From: Mycolicibacterium tokaiense
GTDB taxonomy: Bacteria; Actinomycetota; Actinomycetes; Mycobacteriales; Mycobacteriaceae
NCBI RefSeq assembly: GCF_010725885.1
Contig: NZ_AP022600.1
Span: 1,922,001 to 1,986,000, forward strand
Direction: 5' to 3'
Length of the DNA stretch: 64,000 nucleotides
Under the pieces are notes generated by a model. It did no database searches and was not told the origin of the DNA. It worked only from the letters and a program-made list of their open reading frames with translations. The position numbers and the translations under genes were made by a program. Shown piece after piece: positions 12,125-21,279 of this stretch (position 1 is its first letter; the number at the start of each line of letters is the position of its first letter).

Positions 12125-13486
12125 CTAGAGCAACTCCAAACGTCGGGCCATATCGGAGGCGAACACACCGTCGGGATCGACGCTGCGACGCACCGCGATC
12201 CACTCGTCGATCCGCGGGTACATGGCATGGAAGGTCTCGGCGGTGGTGCGCGAGTCCTTGGCGGTGTAGAGGCGGCCGCCGAACTGCAGGACCCGGCGGT
12301 CCAGTTCGGTGACGAATTCGTTCAGGCCCGCCTTGATCGGGAAGTCGACGCACACGTTCCACCCGGGGATCGGGAAGCTCAGCGGCGCTTGGTTTCCCGG
12401 GCCGAACAGCTTGAACACGTTGAGGAACGAGTAGTGTCCGCTGCCCTGGATGTCGGTGATGATGGTCTTGAACTCGTCGACCGCCTCGGTGGGCACCACG
12501 AACTGGTACTGCAGGAATCCAGCCGGTCCGTAGGCGCGGTTCCACTCACCGAACATGTCCAGCGGGTGGTAGAACTGCGTCAGGTTCTGCACCTTGCCCC
12601 GGTAGGTGCCCGACTTGCGGTACCAGAGTTCGCCGATGGGTCCGAAGGTGTACTTGTTGGCCAGCCCGTTGGGAAACACGTCAGGCAAAGTGAGCAGTTG
12701 CGGGGCATCGAATTTCAGCGGGTCGCGCTGCAGCTTCTCCGGCAGCTGGTCGAGCTTGGCCAGCGACCCGCGCGAGATCGCTGCCCGGCCCAGCTTCGGG
12801 GGTGCGCTGATGGCGTCGAACCAGGCGCTGGAGTAGGTGTAGTTGGCTTCGCTGCCGTCGCTGTGGATCGCGATGGTCTCGTCCAGGCTGGCGGTCACGT
12901 CACCGTCGGCGATGAAGTACGCCGTCTCCGTGGGCGTCATCGCGACGGTGGCGCGCAGGATGATGCCGGTCAGGCCGTTGCCGCCGACGGTGGCCCAGAA
13001 CAGGGCCGCGTTCTCGCCGTCCGGCGTCAGGTGACGGATCTGGCCGTCGGCGGTCAGCAGGTCCATCGAACGCACGTGGTTGCCGAAGCTGCCGGCGCTG
13101 TGGTGGTTCTTGCCGTGGATGTCGCAGGCAATGGCGCCACCGACGGTGACCTGCCGGGTGCCCGGCAGGACCGGCACCCACAGCCCGAACGGCAGCGCGG
13201 CCTTCATCAGCTGGTCCAGGTTCACCCCGGCGTCCACGTCCACTGTGGCTTCGTCGGCGCTGATGGAGTGGATGCGGTTCAGCGCGGGCATGTCGATGAC
13301 GAGCCCGCCGCCGTTCTGGGCGTTGTCGCCGTAGGAGCGGCCCAGCCCGCGGGCCAGGACGCCGCGGGGGCCGGCCTGGCTGACGGCCTTGGCGATCTCA
13401 TCGACGTCGGGGGTCGACAGCACTTCGGCGACCGAGGGCGCGGTGCGTCCCCAACCGCTGAGCTGGCGTGTGGTCGTGACAAACAT
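12125..13486 (-). CDS. dprE1: Decaprenylphosphoryl-D-ribose oxidase DprE1
   Basis: FAD oxidase subunit of the epimerase that makes decaprenyl-phosphoryl-arabinose, the only arabinose donor for the Emb and Aft enzymes. 453 residues (461 in M. tuberculosis). The FAD-binding region has [20 protein letters not shown] and [10 protein letters not shown]. Cys379 in [13 protein letters not shown] (codon 12350-12352) corresponds to Cys387, the residue attacked covalently by benzothiazinones. The N-terminus [20 protein letters not shown] begins in register with the family. It lies 19 bp after gtrA and directly before dprE2. Confidence 0.96.
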   Translation of the reverse strand: MFVTTTRQLSGWGRTAPSVAEVLSTPDVDEIAKAVSQAGPRGVLARGLGRSYGDNAQNGGGLVIDMPALNRIHSISADEATVDVDAGVNLDQLMKAALPFGLWVPVLPGTRQVTVGGAIACDIHGKNHHSAGSFGNHVRSMDLLTADGQIRHLTPDGENAALFWATVGGNGLTGIILRATVAMTPTETAYFIADGDVTASLDETIAIHSDGSEANYTYSSAWFDAISAPPKLGRAAISRGSLAKLDQLPEKLQRDPLKFDAPQLLTLPDVFPNGLANKYTFGPIGELWYRKSGTYRGKVQNLTQFYHPLDMFGEWNRAYGPAGFLQYQFVVPTEAVDEFKTIITDIQGSGHYSFLNVFKLFGPGNQAPLSFPIPGWNVCVDFPIKAGLNEFVTELDRRVLQFGGRLYTAKDSRTTAETFHAMYPRIDEWIAVRRSVDPDGVFASDMARRLELL

Positions 13487-13505
13487 CGAGACGAGGGTAC
13501 CGCCC

Positions 13506-13916
13506 TTACCTCAGCCGGAAGATCACCGCGCGCTGCACCACGAAGTTGATGACGGTCGCCGTGCCCTGGGCGATGACGAACGCCACCGGCACCCGCCAGG
13601 GCTTGTCGTCCCATCCGGTGTAGAAGAGGTAGTTGATCCCGACCTGCACGGCATAGGTGAGGGCGTAGAGCACCATCACCGCGATGAAGCGGGCCCGGCT
13701 GGGGGTGGCCTGGAATGTCCAGCGCCGGTTGATCAGGTATGCCGTGGTGGTTCCGGCGATGAAGCTCACGGTCTTGGCCACGTTCACGTGCCACCCCAGC
13801 TGCAGGAACAGCAGGTAGAGACCGAAGTCCACCACGGCGGACAGCCCGCCGGTGACGAGGAATCGCCACACCTGGGTGCCGAGGCTCAGGTTGGGCGGCA
13901 TAGGGGGCTCGGCCAT
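13506..13916 (-). CDS. GtrA-family membrane protein (Rv3789-like)
   Basis: Small four-helix GtrA-type protein, 136 residues. Its M. tuberculosis counterpart Rv3789 sits at the same place before dprE1 and has been proposed to help anchor AftA or handle polyprenyl-phosphate sugars; its role is not settled. Core motifs: [27 protein letters not shown] and [18 protein letters not shown]. The ATG at 13916 was chosen because a TAGGCT -10 box lies 7 nt upstream, so the message is probably leaderless; the open frame further upstream lacks homology. First gene of the dprE1-emb operon. Confidence 0.9.
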   Translation of the reverse strand: MAEPPMPPNLSLGTQVWRFLVTGGLSAVVDFGLYLLFLQLGWHVNVAKTVSFIAGTTTAYLINRRWTFQATPSRARFIAVMVLYALTYAVQVGINYLFYTGWDDKPWRVPVAFVIAQGTATVINFVVQRAVIFRLR

Positions 13917-13923
13917 CGCGGGA

Positions 13924-13929
13924 AGCCTA
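13924..13929 (-). promoter_or_regulatory. -10 box, leaderless gtrA-like start
   Basis: TAGGCT followed by 7 nt and the ATG at 13916; probable promoter of the whole gtrA-dprE-aftA-emb operon. Confidence 0.55.
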
Positions 13930-13955
13930 GCGGGTGGGGCTGCAACAATGGCTGC

Positions 13956-14579
13956 GTGCAGGATCTGCTCGAGGTGTGGGACGCGCTGCTGGCGCGGCAC
14001 ACGAGTCACAGCGATGCCGCCGCCGCTGCCGGCAAGGCGCTGCTGGCCCGCTGGTCGGAGCCGCACCGCCGGTACCACGGGCTGTCGCACCTGCGGGACA
14101 TCCTGGCGTCGGTCGAGGCGCTCGGAGATCACGCCACCGATCTCGACGCAGTGCGGTTGGCTGCCTGGTATCACGATGCGGTGTACGACGGCCGCTCCGA
14201 CGACGAGGAGCTCAGCGCCCAGTTGGCCGAGGCCGATCTGACGGCCCTCGGGGTGGACGCTGAGCTGGTGGCCGAGGTGGGGCGGCTGGTCCGGTTGACC
14301 ATCGAGCACGACCCCGCGGCCGGCGACACCAACGGCGAGGCGCTCTCCGACGCCGACCTGGCCGGCCTGGCCCTGCCCGCGGAGCTGTACCAGCGCAACT
14401 CGGCGCTGATTCGCCAGGAGTACGGCCACGTCTCCGATGCCGACTTCCGCGCCGGTCGCACGCGCATCATCGAGTCGCTGCTGGCCGGGCCCGGTCTCTA
14501 TCGCACCCCGCTGGGCCGGCGGGACTGGGAGGCCAAGGCGGTGGCCAATATGAACGCCGAGCTCGCGACGCTACGCTGA
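13956..14579 (+). CDS. HD-domain phosphohydrolase-like protein
   Basis: 207-residue predicted cytoplasmic metal-dependent phosphohydrolase of the HD superfamily. Visible metal-ligand motifs are H41/H45 in YHGLSHL, H73-D74 in AAWYHDAVYD, and a later H in RLTIEHDP. GTG at 13956 was taken as start since it is the first start codon in this frame before homologous residues; the nearby ATG at 13948 is in another frame. Substrate unknown. It diverges from gtrA and its last 9 bp overlap the convergent MocR gene. Confidence 0.75.
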   Translation: MQDLLEVWDALLARHTSHSDAAAAAGKALLARWSEPHRRYHGLSHLRDILASVEALGDHATDLDAVRLAAWYHDAVYDGRSDDEELSAQLAEADLTALGVDAELVAEVGRLVRLTIEHDPAAGDTNGEALSDADLAGLALPAELYQRNSALIRQEYGHVSDADFRAGRTRIIESLLAGPGLYRTPLGRRDWEAKAVANMNAELATLR

Positions 14580-15992
14580 GCGGACCACGGTCTGCTCGAG
14601 GACGGTTGCCAACGCCTCCACCGCGTGCGGGAAGGCGTGTTCCCCCGGGGTTCCGAAGTTCACCACGACGCCGTCCGGGCGGATAATGTTGTTGTCCGCC
14701 AACGGATGTCGTAGCCGGGACAGGCCCGCGATACCCACGCCTGCCGCGCCGGCGCGCCGCAGCACCTCTGGTTCCGCACCGTCGGGCAACATCAGCAGCA
14801 GGTGCAGCCCGGCCGACAAACCGGTGACGGTCACCGCGGGTGCCAGCGGGGCGAGACGGCGCACCAGCGCGTCGCGGCGACGCCGGTAGATGGCGCGCAT
14901 CCGCCGGATGTGCTTGTCGTAGTTGCCCGCAACGATGAAGTCGGCCATCGTCAGCTGGGTGATGCCGTCGACGTAGAACTGCTGACCGCCCGCCGCGGCC
15001 ACCACCTCGTCCACCAGGGCGGTGGGTGCCACCATCCAGCCCAGGCGCAGTACCGGGGTCAGGCTCTTGCTCGTCGACCCGAGGTAGACCACCCGCTGCG
15101 GGTCCAGGCTCTGCAGCGCACCCACCGGTTGCCGGTCGTATCGGAACTCGCCGTCGTAATCGTCTTCCAGCACCAGACTTTCGGTGCGCCCGGCCCACTC
15201 CACGATGGCGGTGCGTCGGCTCGGGTGCAGTGGCACCCCATGCGGGTAGTGGTGTGCCGGCGTCACCAGCGCAGCAGGGGTGTCGACGGCGTTCAGGTCG
15301 GCGACCGCCGCACCGAGGTCGTCGAAACCGATGGGCACCGTGGTGCCGCCCATCGCGGCGATGCAGTCACGAAAGATGAACAGTCCGTACGCTTCCACGG
15401 CGATCGCGCGCTCGGGGCCGAACATCCGCGCCAGGATCTCCACCGAGTGCCGGGTGCCCGCGGTGATCACCACCGAGTCCGGGGTGACGCGTACCCCGCG
15501 GGCGCGGGCCAGGTAGCCGGCGAGCGCTTCGCGCAGTTCGAGACGTCCCCGCGGGTCGCCCATCCGCAACGCCTCGGTGGGGGCGGCCGCCAGAGCGCGT
15601 CGGGTCGAGGCCAGCCAGGCCGCCCGGGGGAACTGGGCGACGTCCCCGGAGCCCGGCATCAGGTTGTGCCGCGGCGGTGGCAACGCTCCGCGGGGGCGGG
15701 CCGGTTGCGGCGCTCCCCGGTGCGGCGAGTCCAGCACCCAGGTGCCCGCGCCCTGCCTGGACGCCAGCCAGCCTTCGGCCACCAGTTCGGCGTAGACATC
15801 GGCGACGGTGTTGCGTGCGACGCCCAGGTCAGCAGCCAGTGTGCGGGACGGGGGCAGCGCTGTGCCGGCCGAGAGTCGCCCCGAGCGCACCGACTCGCGC
15901 AGCGCACCCAGCAGTTGGTCGCGCACTCCCCGGGCACCCGGTGTGAGGGTCAGGTTCAGGTGGAGGTCTCGCGAATTGGCCCACGAATCCAT
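14571..15992 (-). CDS. MocR/PdxR-type GntR regulator with aminotransferase-like domain
   Basis: 473-residue regulator: GntR winged helix at about 10-85 (PPSRTLAADLGVARNTVADV) fused to a fold-type I aminotransferase-like domain at about 115-470. The PLP site is intact: D277 in LEDDYDGEFRY and Lys309 in GSTSKSLTP. Such proteins bind PLP or a PLP-amine adduct and usually control the divergent gene. Here that gene, 49 bp away, encodes an AhpD/carboxymuconolactone-decarboxylase-like protein, so that pair is the likely regulatory unit. Confidence 0.9.
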   Translation of the reverse strand: MDSWANSRDLHLNLTLTPGARGVRDQLLGALRESVRSGRLSAGTALPPSRTLAADLGVARNTVADVYAELVAEGWLASRQGAGTWVLDSPHRGAPQPARPRGALPPPRHNLMPGSGDVAQFPRAAWLASTRRALAAAPTEALRMGDPRGRLELREALAGYLARARGVRVTPDSVVITAGTRHSVEILARMFGPERAIAVEAYGLFIFRDCIAAMGGTTVPIGFDDLGAAVADLNAVDTPAALVTPAHHYPHGVPLHPSRRTAIVEWAGRTESLVLEDDYDGEFRYDRQPVGALQSLDPQRVVYLGSTSKSLTPVLRLGWMVAPTALVDEVVAAAGGQQFYVDGITQLTMADFIVAGNYDKHIRRMRAIYRRRRDALVRRLAPLAPAVTVTGLSAGLHLLLMLPDGAEPEVLRRAGAAGVGIAGLSRLRHPLADNNIIRPDGVVVNFGTPGEHAFPHAVEALATVLEQTVVRSA

Positions 15993-16029
15993 GTATGAAT
16001 TGAACCACCATCGCGGGCTTTTTCGGTCC

Positions 16030-16035
16030 TAGAGT
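16030..16035 (+). promoter_or_regulatory. -10 box, leaderless AhpD-like start
   Basis: TAGAGT, then 6 nt, then the ATG at 16042. It lies in the 49-bp gap shared with the divergent MocR gene, which could regulate it from here. Confidence 0.5.
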
Positions 16036-16041
16036 CGAGGC

Positions 16042-16515
16042 ATGACACAGGTACTGGAGACCGAGAAACAACACCGCATCACCCTCAACCGCGTCGCACC
16101 CGAATTCTTCGAAGCGATGATGACCATTTCGGCGGCAGCGCAGAAGGGCATCGATCCGCGGCTGGCCGAGTTGATCAAGATTCGCGCCTCCCAGCTCAAC
16201 CACTGCGCGTTCTGCCTCGACATGCACAGCCACGACGCCCGCAAGAACGGCGAAACCGAGCAGCGCATCTATCTGCTCTCGGCGTGGGAGGAAGCCGGTG
16301 ACCTCTACACCGAAAAGGAGCAGGCGGCGCTGGCGCTCACCGAGGAGATGACCGACCTGACCCGCGGCGCGCACGTCTCGGACGCGGTGTATGCCAGGGC
16401 CGCATCGGTTTTCACCGACGCAGAGCTCGGTCAGGTGATCGCCATGGTCACCGTCATCAACGCCTGGAACCGGATCAGCGTCAGCACCCGGGTGGCGCCG
16501 CCGCACCGGCACTGA
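16042..16515 (+). CDS. AhpD-like / carboxymuconolactone decarboxylase family protein
   Basis: 157-residue all-helical AhpD-fold protein. The redox motif is complete: C55-x-x-C58 and H62 in NHCAFCLDMHSHDAR, as in peroxidase-type members. Family members act as alkylhydroperoxidases or decarboxylases; the exact substrate cannot be read. Divergent from the MocR regulator, which is a common pairing. Confidence 0.85.
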   Translation: MTQVLETEKQHRITLNRVAPEFFEAMMTISAAAQKGIDPRLAELIKIRASQLNHCAFCLDMHSHDARKNGETEQRIYLLSAWEEAGDLYTEKEQAALALTEEMTDLTRGAHVSDAVYARAASVFTDAELGQVIAMVTVINAWNRISVSTRVAPPHRH

Positions 16516-16582
16516 CCTTCGGCCTCACCTGAGAAGCCCCGCGGCCCTTCCGGTCGCAGGGCTGGTGGGCGAAGATGGCGGC

Positions 16583-16990
16583 ATGGATGATGCGGTGACC
16601 GCGCTCGACGACGAGACCAGCTGGAACCTGATCTCGGGTGTGCACCTGGGCAGGCTGGTGACCGTCATCGAGGGCTGGCCCGAGATCTTCCCGGTGAACT
16701 TCGTGGTGCAGCGCCGCACCATCCTGTTCCGCACCGCCGAGGGCACCAAGCTCTTCGGCGCGGTGACCAATGACCAGGTGTTGTTCGAGGCCGACGATCA
16801 CACTGTGGCCGAGGGCTGGAGCGTGATCGTGCGGGGCACCGCCAAGGTGCTGTTCGCCGCCGACGACATCGCCGACGCCGAGCAGGCCGGTCTGTATCCG
16901 TGGACCGCCACGCAAAAGCTCCGGTTCGTCCGCGTGACGCCGGGTGACATCACCGGCAGGCGTTTCGTTTTCGGGCCTGAGCCGGACTGA
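16583..16990 (+). CDS. Pyridoxamine 5'-phosphate oxidase-like flavin split-barrel protein
   Basis: 135-residue single-domain split-barrel protein of the PPOX superfamily. Typical strands are GVHLGRLVTVIEGWPEIFPVN, TILFRTAEGTKLFGAV and EGWSVIVRGTAKVL. Such mycobacterial proteins bind FMN, F420 or haem; which one is not evident. ATG at 16583 preferred; an in-frame GTG six codons upstream (16565) is possible. Ends 2 bp from the convergent neighbour. Confidence 0.8.
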   Translation: MDDAVTALDDETSWNLISGVHLGRLVTVIEGWPEIFPVNFVVQRRTILFRTAEGTKLFGAVTNDQVLFEADDHTVAEGWSVIVRGTAKVLFAADDIADAEQAGLYPWTATQKLRFVRVTPGDITGRRFVFGPEPD

Positions 16991-16992
16991 CG

Positions 16993-17562
16993 TCAGCCCG
17001 CGTGGAGTGCCGGCGGCAACGCGCTGCGCACTCGGTGCCGGGCGGCGCTGACGGTGTCTTCGACCTGGCCGCGGACCGACGACACGGTGGCCAGCACGCC
17101 GTGCCATTCCTCGTCGAACACCTCGCGCACGTCCTCACCCCGGGCGGCGGTGGACGCGACCAGGAACGCGGCGTCGAAAGCCGATGCCGCGACGGCGCCC
17201 TGCGCCCGGATCGCCGAGCCGGCGAGTTCGGCGGTGCTCACGATCACTGCGTCCGGCAGGGCCGACTGCGTGTTGACGTATGAGCCCACCGCGGCCCGGA
17301 TGCGGCTGCCGCCTTCGATCGCGGCGTCGGCCAGGGCGTCGCCGGTCAGGCCGAACGCACTCGGCAGCGTGGTCCCGTCCCGCAGCGCGTGGATGACGGC
17401 GGCGGGCGACTCGACCAGCGCGGCGGTGACGTCGGTGGCCGCGTCGGTGAGTTGCGCGCTCAACGTCCTGCACGCGATCAGCTGACGCTCGAGGAACCCT
17501 CGCACCAGCACGGTGTCGCGTTCGTCCTCGTCCTGGAACTCCGCTTCGTCGGTCTCGCCCAT
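16993..17562 (-). CDS. Conserved hypothetical protein
   Basis: 189 residues, not recognised. The start is the ATG at 17562 (MGETDEAEFQDEDE), which begins with an acidic stretch; the frame extends upstream but with atypical composition. The body is Ala/Val-rich and predicted helical, with no signal peptide, membrane span or catalytic motif visible. Alternating Ala/Ser-rich helices such as AELAGSAIRAQGAVAASAFDA suggest an elongated helical or coiled protein. Isolated gene, convergent with the PPOX gene. Confidence 0.6.
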   Translation of the reverse strand: MGETDEAEFQDEDERDTVLVRGFLERQLIACRTLSAQLTDAATDVTAALVESPAAVIHALRDGTTLPSAFGLTGDALADAAIEGGSRIRAAVGSYVNTQSALPDAVIVSTAELAGSAIRAQGAVAASAFDAAFLVASTAARGEDVREVFDEEWHGVLATVSSVRGQVEDTVSAARHRVRSALPPALHAG

Positions 17563-17689
17563 GCGCCCATTGAACGGTCCGTACCCCAATTCCCGGTGGC
17601 GCTGAGGTGACCATCTCGGCGTCTTTCGGCGACGGCGGGATGACTCTGTCTCAGGAGCCGGCCCCTGCCTCAATGTCACACCCCGCTGG

Positions 17690-17695
17690 CATAAT
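17690..17695 (+). promoter_or_regulatory. -10 box, leaderless 13E12-family start
   Basis: CATAAT, then 7 nt, then the ATG at 17703; fixes the start of the 13E12/HNH gene. Confidence 0.5.
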
Positions 17696-17702
17696 CGCAC
17701 GT

Positions 17703-19556
17703 ATGTTCGAAGAACTTCCGGATCCGGCGACCTGCGGGGAATTGACCCCCATGGAGCTGGTCTCTGCCATCCGGGAGTACCACATCGCGGTGGCCACCAG
17801 CACCGCCCGCGTCTGGGCGTTCACCGCCAAACTCGTGGCCGCGCGGGAAGCCGAGGCCGCCGACGAAGAGAAACTCTGGGTCTATGACCCCTGGTCCGGA
17901 GCCCGAGATGAAGTCGCCGCCGCCATGGGCCTGAGTCCCCGGCGAGCCTCGGGGCAGCTGCGCATAGCCGAAGCCCTGACCCTGCGGCTACCCAAAGTCG
18001 CGGAATTGTTGGAACGCGGGATGATCGACCCCCGCGTGGCTGCCAGCATCGTCTACCGCACCGAGCTGGTCACCCCCACCGCCCAACCTGTCATCGACGC
18101 CGAGATCGCCAACCGTGCCGCCCTGTACACCACCTACTCGGATAACGACGTCGAGTTGGCGGTCGATGCGATCATCGAAGAGCACGACCCCGACGCCGTC
18201 CGCCGCTACCGCGACGCCACCAAAAGCCTGGATGTGCAGTTCGGCAAACCCGACGACGTCACCGGCACCGCCTCGGTGTTCGGCCGGATCCTGGCCACCG
18301 ACGCCGAACTGGCCGCCCGCGTGCTCGACGCCATGGCCGCCACGGTGTGCCAGCATGACCCTCGCACCAAAGGTGAACTGCGCCACGCCGGCTTCGGGGC
18401 GGTGTTCCGCGGCCACGACCGCCTGGTCTGCCAGTGCGGCAACCCCGACTGCCTCGCCGCGAGCATTCCGTCGAAGGTGACGTCGATCGTGGTGCACATC
18501 CTCGCCGAGGCCGGCACCCTGGATGCCGCCCTGGCCGAAGTCGCCGCCGCCCAACACTTCCACCACAACAGCGACCCGGACGCTCCGACGGTCGACCTCG
18601 AAGCAATCGCCCGCGACGCAGACGCCGCTACTCCCGACAACGGCAACGGCAACGGCGACAGCCACGACACCCCGCCGCCACCCGAGACGGGATACCACGT
18701 CTACCTCACCCCACCTGTCGACAACAGCGATGACGGCGACAACGACGGCGAGGATCCCCCGTGGGCCGCACCCGGACCCGGCACACCACCACCCCCGCCA
18801 CCGGATCACCCAGACAACGGCACCGCCGCCACCCCCGACACCGCCGAGAGCGACGGCGACGCGTCAGACCCCGCGACCCCCGAAACCCCCGACGCCCGTC
18901 ACCTTGGCACCGCGGATTCGCCTGCCGCCCTCACCTGCCCACCGGCAGTCAGCACCGGCGGACACATCATCCCCACCCTGCTGCTCGCCGAACTCATCCG
19001 CACCGGCGCCACCATCGAACTGCTACCCCCACCCGCAGCTGAGCCCGAACCGCACTACCAGTTCTCCGACCAACTGCGCCGCTTCATCAAGCTCCGCGAC
19101 CTACGCTGCAGCTTCCCCGGCTGCACCCGCACCGCCGAAAAACTCGACATCGACCACACCATCGCCCACGCCGACCACGGCCACACCCACCCCTCCAACG
19201 GCAAACTCCTCTGCCGCGAACACCACCTCGCCAAAACCTTCCCCACCACCGCCGGCACCTGGACCGACGAACAACTGCCCAACGGCGACATCTACTGGAC
19301 CGCCCCCACCGGCCACTCCTACCTCACCGAACCCCGCAGCCGCATCCTGTTTCCGAACTGGGACTTCACCACCAGCACCATGCCGTTCATCCACCCCAAC
19401 ACACGACGCCGCACCACCACACCCACCGCACCCATGCCCACCCGCCAACGCACCCGCCAACAGGATCGCGCACAACGCATCACCACCGAACGCGAACACA
19501 ACGCACTACTCCGCGCCCTCGACCACGGCCCACCGGTCCGGTCGCCGTTCCGATGA
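17703..19556 (+). CDS. 13E12-family protein (DUF222 + HNH endonuclease domain)
   Basis: 617-residue member of the mycobacterial 13E12 repeat family. The N-terminus MFEELPDPATCGELTPMEL is a family signature and follows a leaderless -10. The DUF222 helical domain fills about 1-290 and includes a Cys pair in CQCGNPDCLA. A Pro/Asp/Gly-rich linker follows, then a C-terminal HNH module at about 469-510: CSFPGC, LDIDHTIAHADHG, LLCREHHLAKT. Zn-binding and catalytic residues look intact, so it may nick or cut DNA; biological role unknown. A second member at 55.6-57.3 kb is broken by an insertion sequence. Confidence 0.9.
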   Translation: MFEELPDPATCGELTPMELVSAIREYHIAVATSTARVWAFTAKLVAAREAEAADEEKLWVYDPWSGARDEVAAAMGLSPRRASGQLRIAEALTLRLPKVAELLERGMIDPRVAASIVYRTELVTPTAQPVIDAEIANRAALYTTYSDNDVELAVDAIIEEHDPDAVRRYRDATKSLDVQFGKPDDVTGTASVFGRILATDAELAARVLDAMAATVCQHDPRTKGELRHAGFGAVFRGHDRLVCQCGNPDCLAASIPSKVTSIVVHILAEAGTLDAALAEVAAAQHFHHNSDPDAPTVDLEAIARDADAATPDNGNGNGDSHDTPPPPETGYHVYLTPPVDNSDDGDNDGEDPPWAAPGPGTPPPPPPDHPDNGTAATPDTAESDGDASDPATPETPDARHLGTADSPAALTCPPAVSTGGHIIPTLLLAELIRTGATIELLPPPAAEPEPHYQFSDQLRRFIKLRDLRCSFPGCTRTAEKLDIDHTIAHADHGHTHPSNGKLLCREHHLAKTFPTTAGTWTDEQLPNGDIYWTAPTGHSYLTEPRSRILFPNWDFTTSTMPFIHPNTRRRTTTPTAPMPTRQRTRQQDRAQRITTEREHNALLRALDHGPPVRSPFR

Positions 19557-19561
19557 CCGGG

Positions 19562-20392
19562 TCAGACCCAGTAGGGGACCCGCGCCCGGTACTGCCGCAT
19601 CGCGAACGCGGTGACCGTCCAGCCGACGATGGTCAACACGATGACCACCACCCAGTGGTGCAGCTGCTGGTCAGCACCCAGCAGAGGTGCGCGCACGATG
19701 TCGACGTAGTGCAACAGAGGATTGAACTCGATGATCTTGGCCCAGCCGCCCGCGCCTTGATCGCGCAGTGTCTGGTCGTTCCAGATGATCGGCGTCATGT
19801 AGAACAGCAACTGCACCAGGCTGAACAGCAGCGGGCTGATGTCGCGATAGCGAGTGGCCAGAATGCCGAAACACAGCGCCACCCAGATGCAGTTGAGCAC
19901 GATCAGCGCCAGTGCCGGGATGAACATCAGATCGGTCCAGGTCCAGGGCTGCGGGAAGATGATCGCGATGATCACGAAGATGATGATGTTGTGCGCGAAC
20001 AGCAGGACCTGCCGCCACACCAATCGGTAGACGTGCACCGACAGCGGCGTCGGGAGCTGTTTGATCAGCCCCTCGTTCGCCACGAAGACGTCCGCCCCTT
20101 CGAGGATCGCGGCGTTGATCAGGTTCCAGATGATCAGGCCCAGCGTCACATACGGAAGGTGCACCGCCAGTTCGAGATTGAACAGCTTGGAATACAGCCC
20201 GCCGAGCGCCACAGCCATGGTGCCGGTGGCGATGGTGATCCAGATGGGGCCCAGCACGCTGCGCCGGTAGCGCTGTTTGATGTCCTGCCAGCCCAGGTGC
20301 AGCCACAGCTCGCGCTTACCGAACCCGTCCACCAGGTCGCGTCGCGCCCGATAGAACGTCTTGGATTGCGCCGCCGCGTCGACGAACGTCAT
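19562..20392 (-). CDS. wzm: Galactan ABC transporter permease Wzm (Rv3783-like)
   Basis: 276-residue ABC-2 permease that with Wzt flips lipid-linked galactan across the inner membrane. Soluble N-terminus, then six hydrophobic helices; the ABC-2 hallmark RELWLHLGWQDIKQRYRRSV precedes helix 1, and the C-terminal part has FNPLLHYVDIVRAPLLG. ATG at 20392 overlaps the glfT1 stop (ATGA), fixing the start. Last gene of the bpa-wzt-glfT1-wzm run. Confidence 0.93.
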   Translation of the reverse strand: MTFVDAAAQSKTFYRARRDLVDGFGKRELWLHLGWQDIKQRYRRSVLGPIWITIATGTMAVALGGLYSKLFNLELAVHLPYVTLGLIIWNLINAAILEGADVFVANEGLIKQLPTPLSVHVYRLVWRQVLLFAHNIIIFVIIAIIFPQPWTWTDLMFIPALALIVLNCIWVALCFGILATRYRDISPLLFSLVQLLFYMTPIIWNDQTLRDQGAGGWAKIIEFNPLLHYVDIVRAPLLGADQQLHHWVVVIVLTIVGWTVTAFAMRQYRARVPYWV

Positions 20393-21279
20393 CGCCCGAA
20401 CCTTTCCCGTCTGCCCAACCGCCGCAATCTGATCCATTCCCGCAGCCCGGCGGGGTCGCGCCGGGAGACCAGGAAGAACCAGCCGAACCGCACCCACTCC
20501 TGCGGTATCAGCTTGCGCAAGCCGGGCTGCGACAGCAGGTAGCCGCGGTTGCGGTAGGTGAAGAACCTCTTGGTGGCGTCATCGGGGAACTGCGTGTGCA
20601 TCCGTCCACCGAGAATCGGTTTGAACTCGTCGCCGCCCTGGGGGTGGACGTACACCGCTTCCAGGCAGGTGCCGAACGGCACGCCGGAGCGCACCAGTCG
20701 CCGGTGCAGCTCCACCTCGTCGCCGCGAACAAACAATCGAAGATCCGGCACTCCAACAGCTTCCAGGGTGGCGGCCCGGAACAGCGCGCCGTTGAACAGT
20801 GAGGCGATGCCCGGCAGCAGATCGCCGCCGTCGGTCCGCAGCTCCTCGACCCGGCGCCGCCAGACCAGCCCGCGGCGCAGGGGAAAGGCCAACCGGCTCG
20901 GGTCGTCGAGGTCGCACACCATCGGCGACACCTCGCCCAGCCCGTGTTTGTGGGCGCAGGCCATCAGTGTGGCCAGCACGTCGGGACCAAGGGGCCGGCC
21001 GTCGTCGTCGGCCAGCCAGATCCAGTCGGCACCGCCAGCCAATGCGTGCAACATGCCGAGTGCGAAACCGCCTGCCCCGCCCAGGTTTCGGCGTGATCCC
21101 AGGTAGGTGGTGGGCACCGGTTGCCCCTCGACCAGCTGCCGCACCGCGTCGTCGTCGTCGTTGTCGACGACGATCAGGTGGTCCGGCAACCGGCTCTGGG
21201 TGGTCAGCACGCCCAGCGATGTCGCCAACTGCTCGGGACGACGATGGGTGACCACCACGGCGTACACCGTGTCGGTCAC
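20389..21279 (-). CDS. glfT1: Galactofuranosyltransferase GlfT1
   Basis: 296-residue GT2-type cytoplasmic enzyme that adds the first galactofuranose residues to the decaprenyl-linked linker of arabinogalactan. GT-A motifs: VFAVVVTHRR-like start (VYAVVVTHRRPEQLA), SRRNLGGAGGF and the metal motif LADDDGR; the ending REWIRLRRLGRRERFG matches GlfT1. The GTG start at 21279 overlaps the wzt stop (GTGA) and the stop overlaps the wzm start. Confidence 0.95.
   Translation of the reverse strand: MTDTVYAVVVTHRRPEQLATSLGVLTTQSRLPDHLIVVDNDDDDAVRQLVEGQPVPTTYLGSRRNLGGAGGFALGMLHALAGGADWIWLADDDGRPLGPDVLATLMACAHKHGLGEVSPMVCDLDDPSRLAFPLRRGLVWRRRVEELRTDGGDLLPGIASLFNGALFRAATLEAVGVPDLRLFVRGDEVELHRRLVRSGVPFGTCLEAVYVHPQGGDEFKPILGGRMHTQFPDDATKRFFTYRNRGYLLSQPGLRKLIPQEWVRFGWFFLVSRRDPAGLREWIRLRRLGRRERFGR

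Noticed and set aside
12995..13905. CRISPR-like or other repeat arrays anywhere in the window
   Set aside because: No spaced identical repeats found; only short coding tandem repeats, the IS ends and isolated palindromes.
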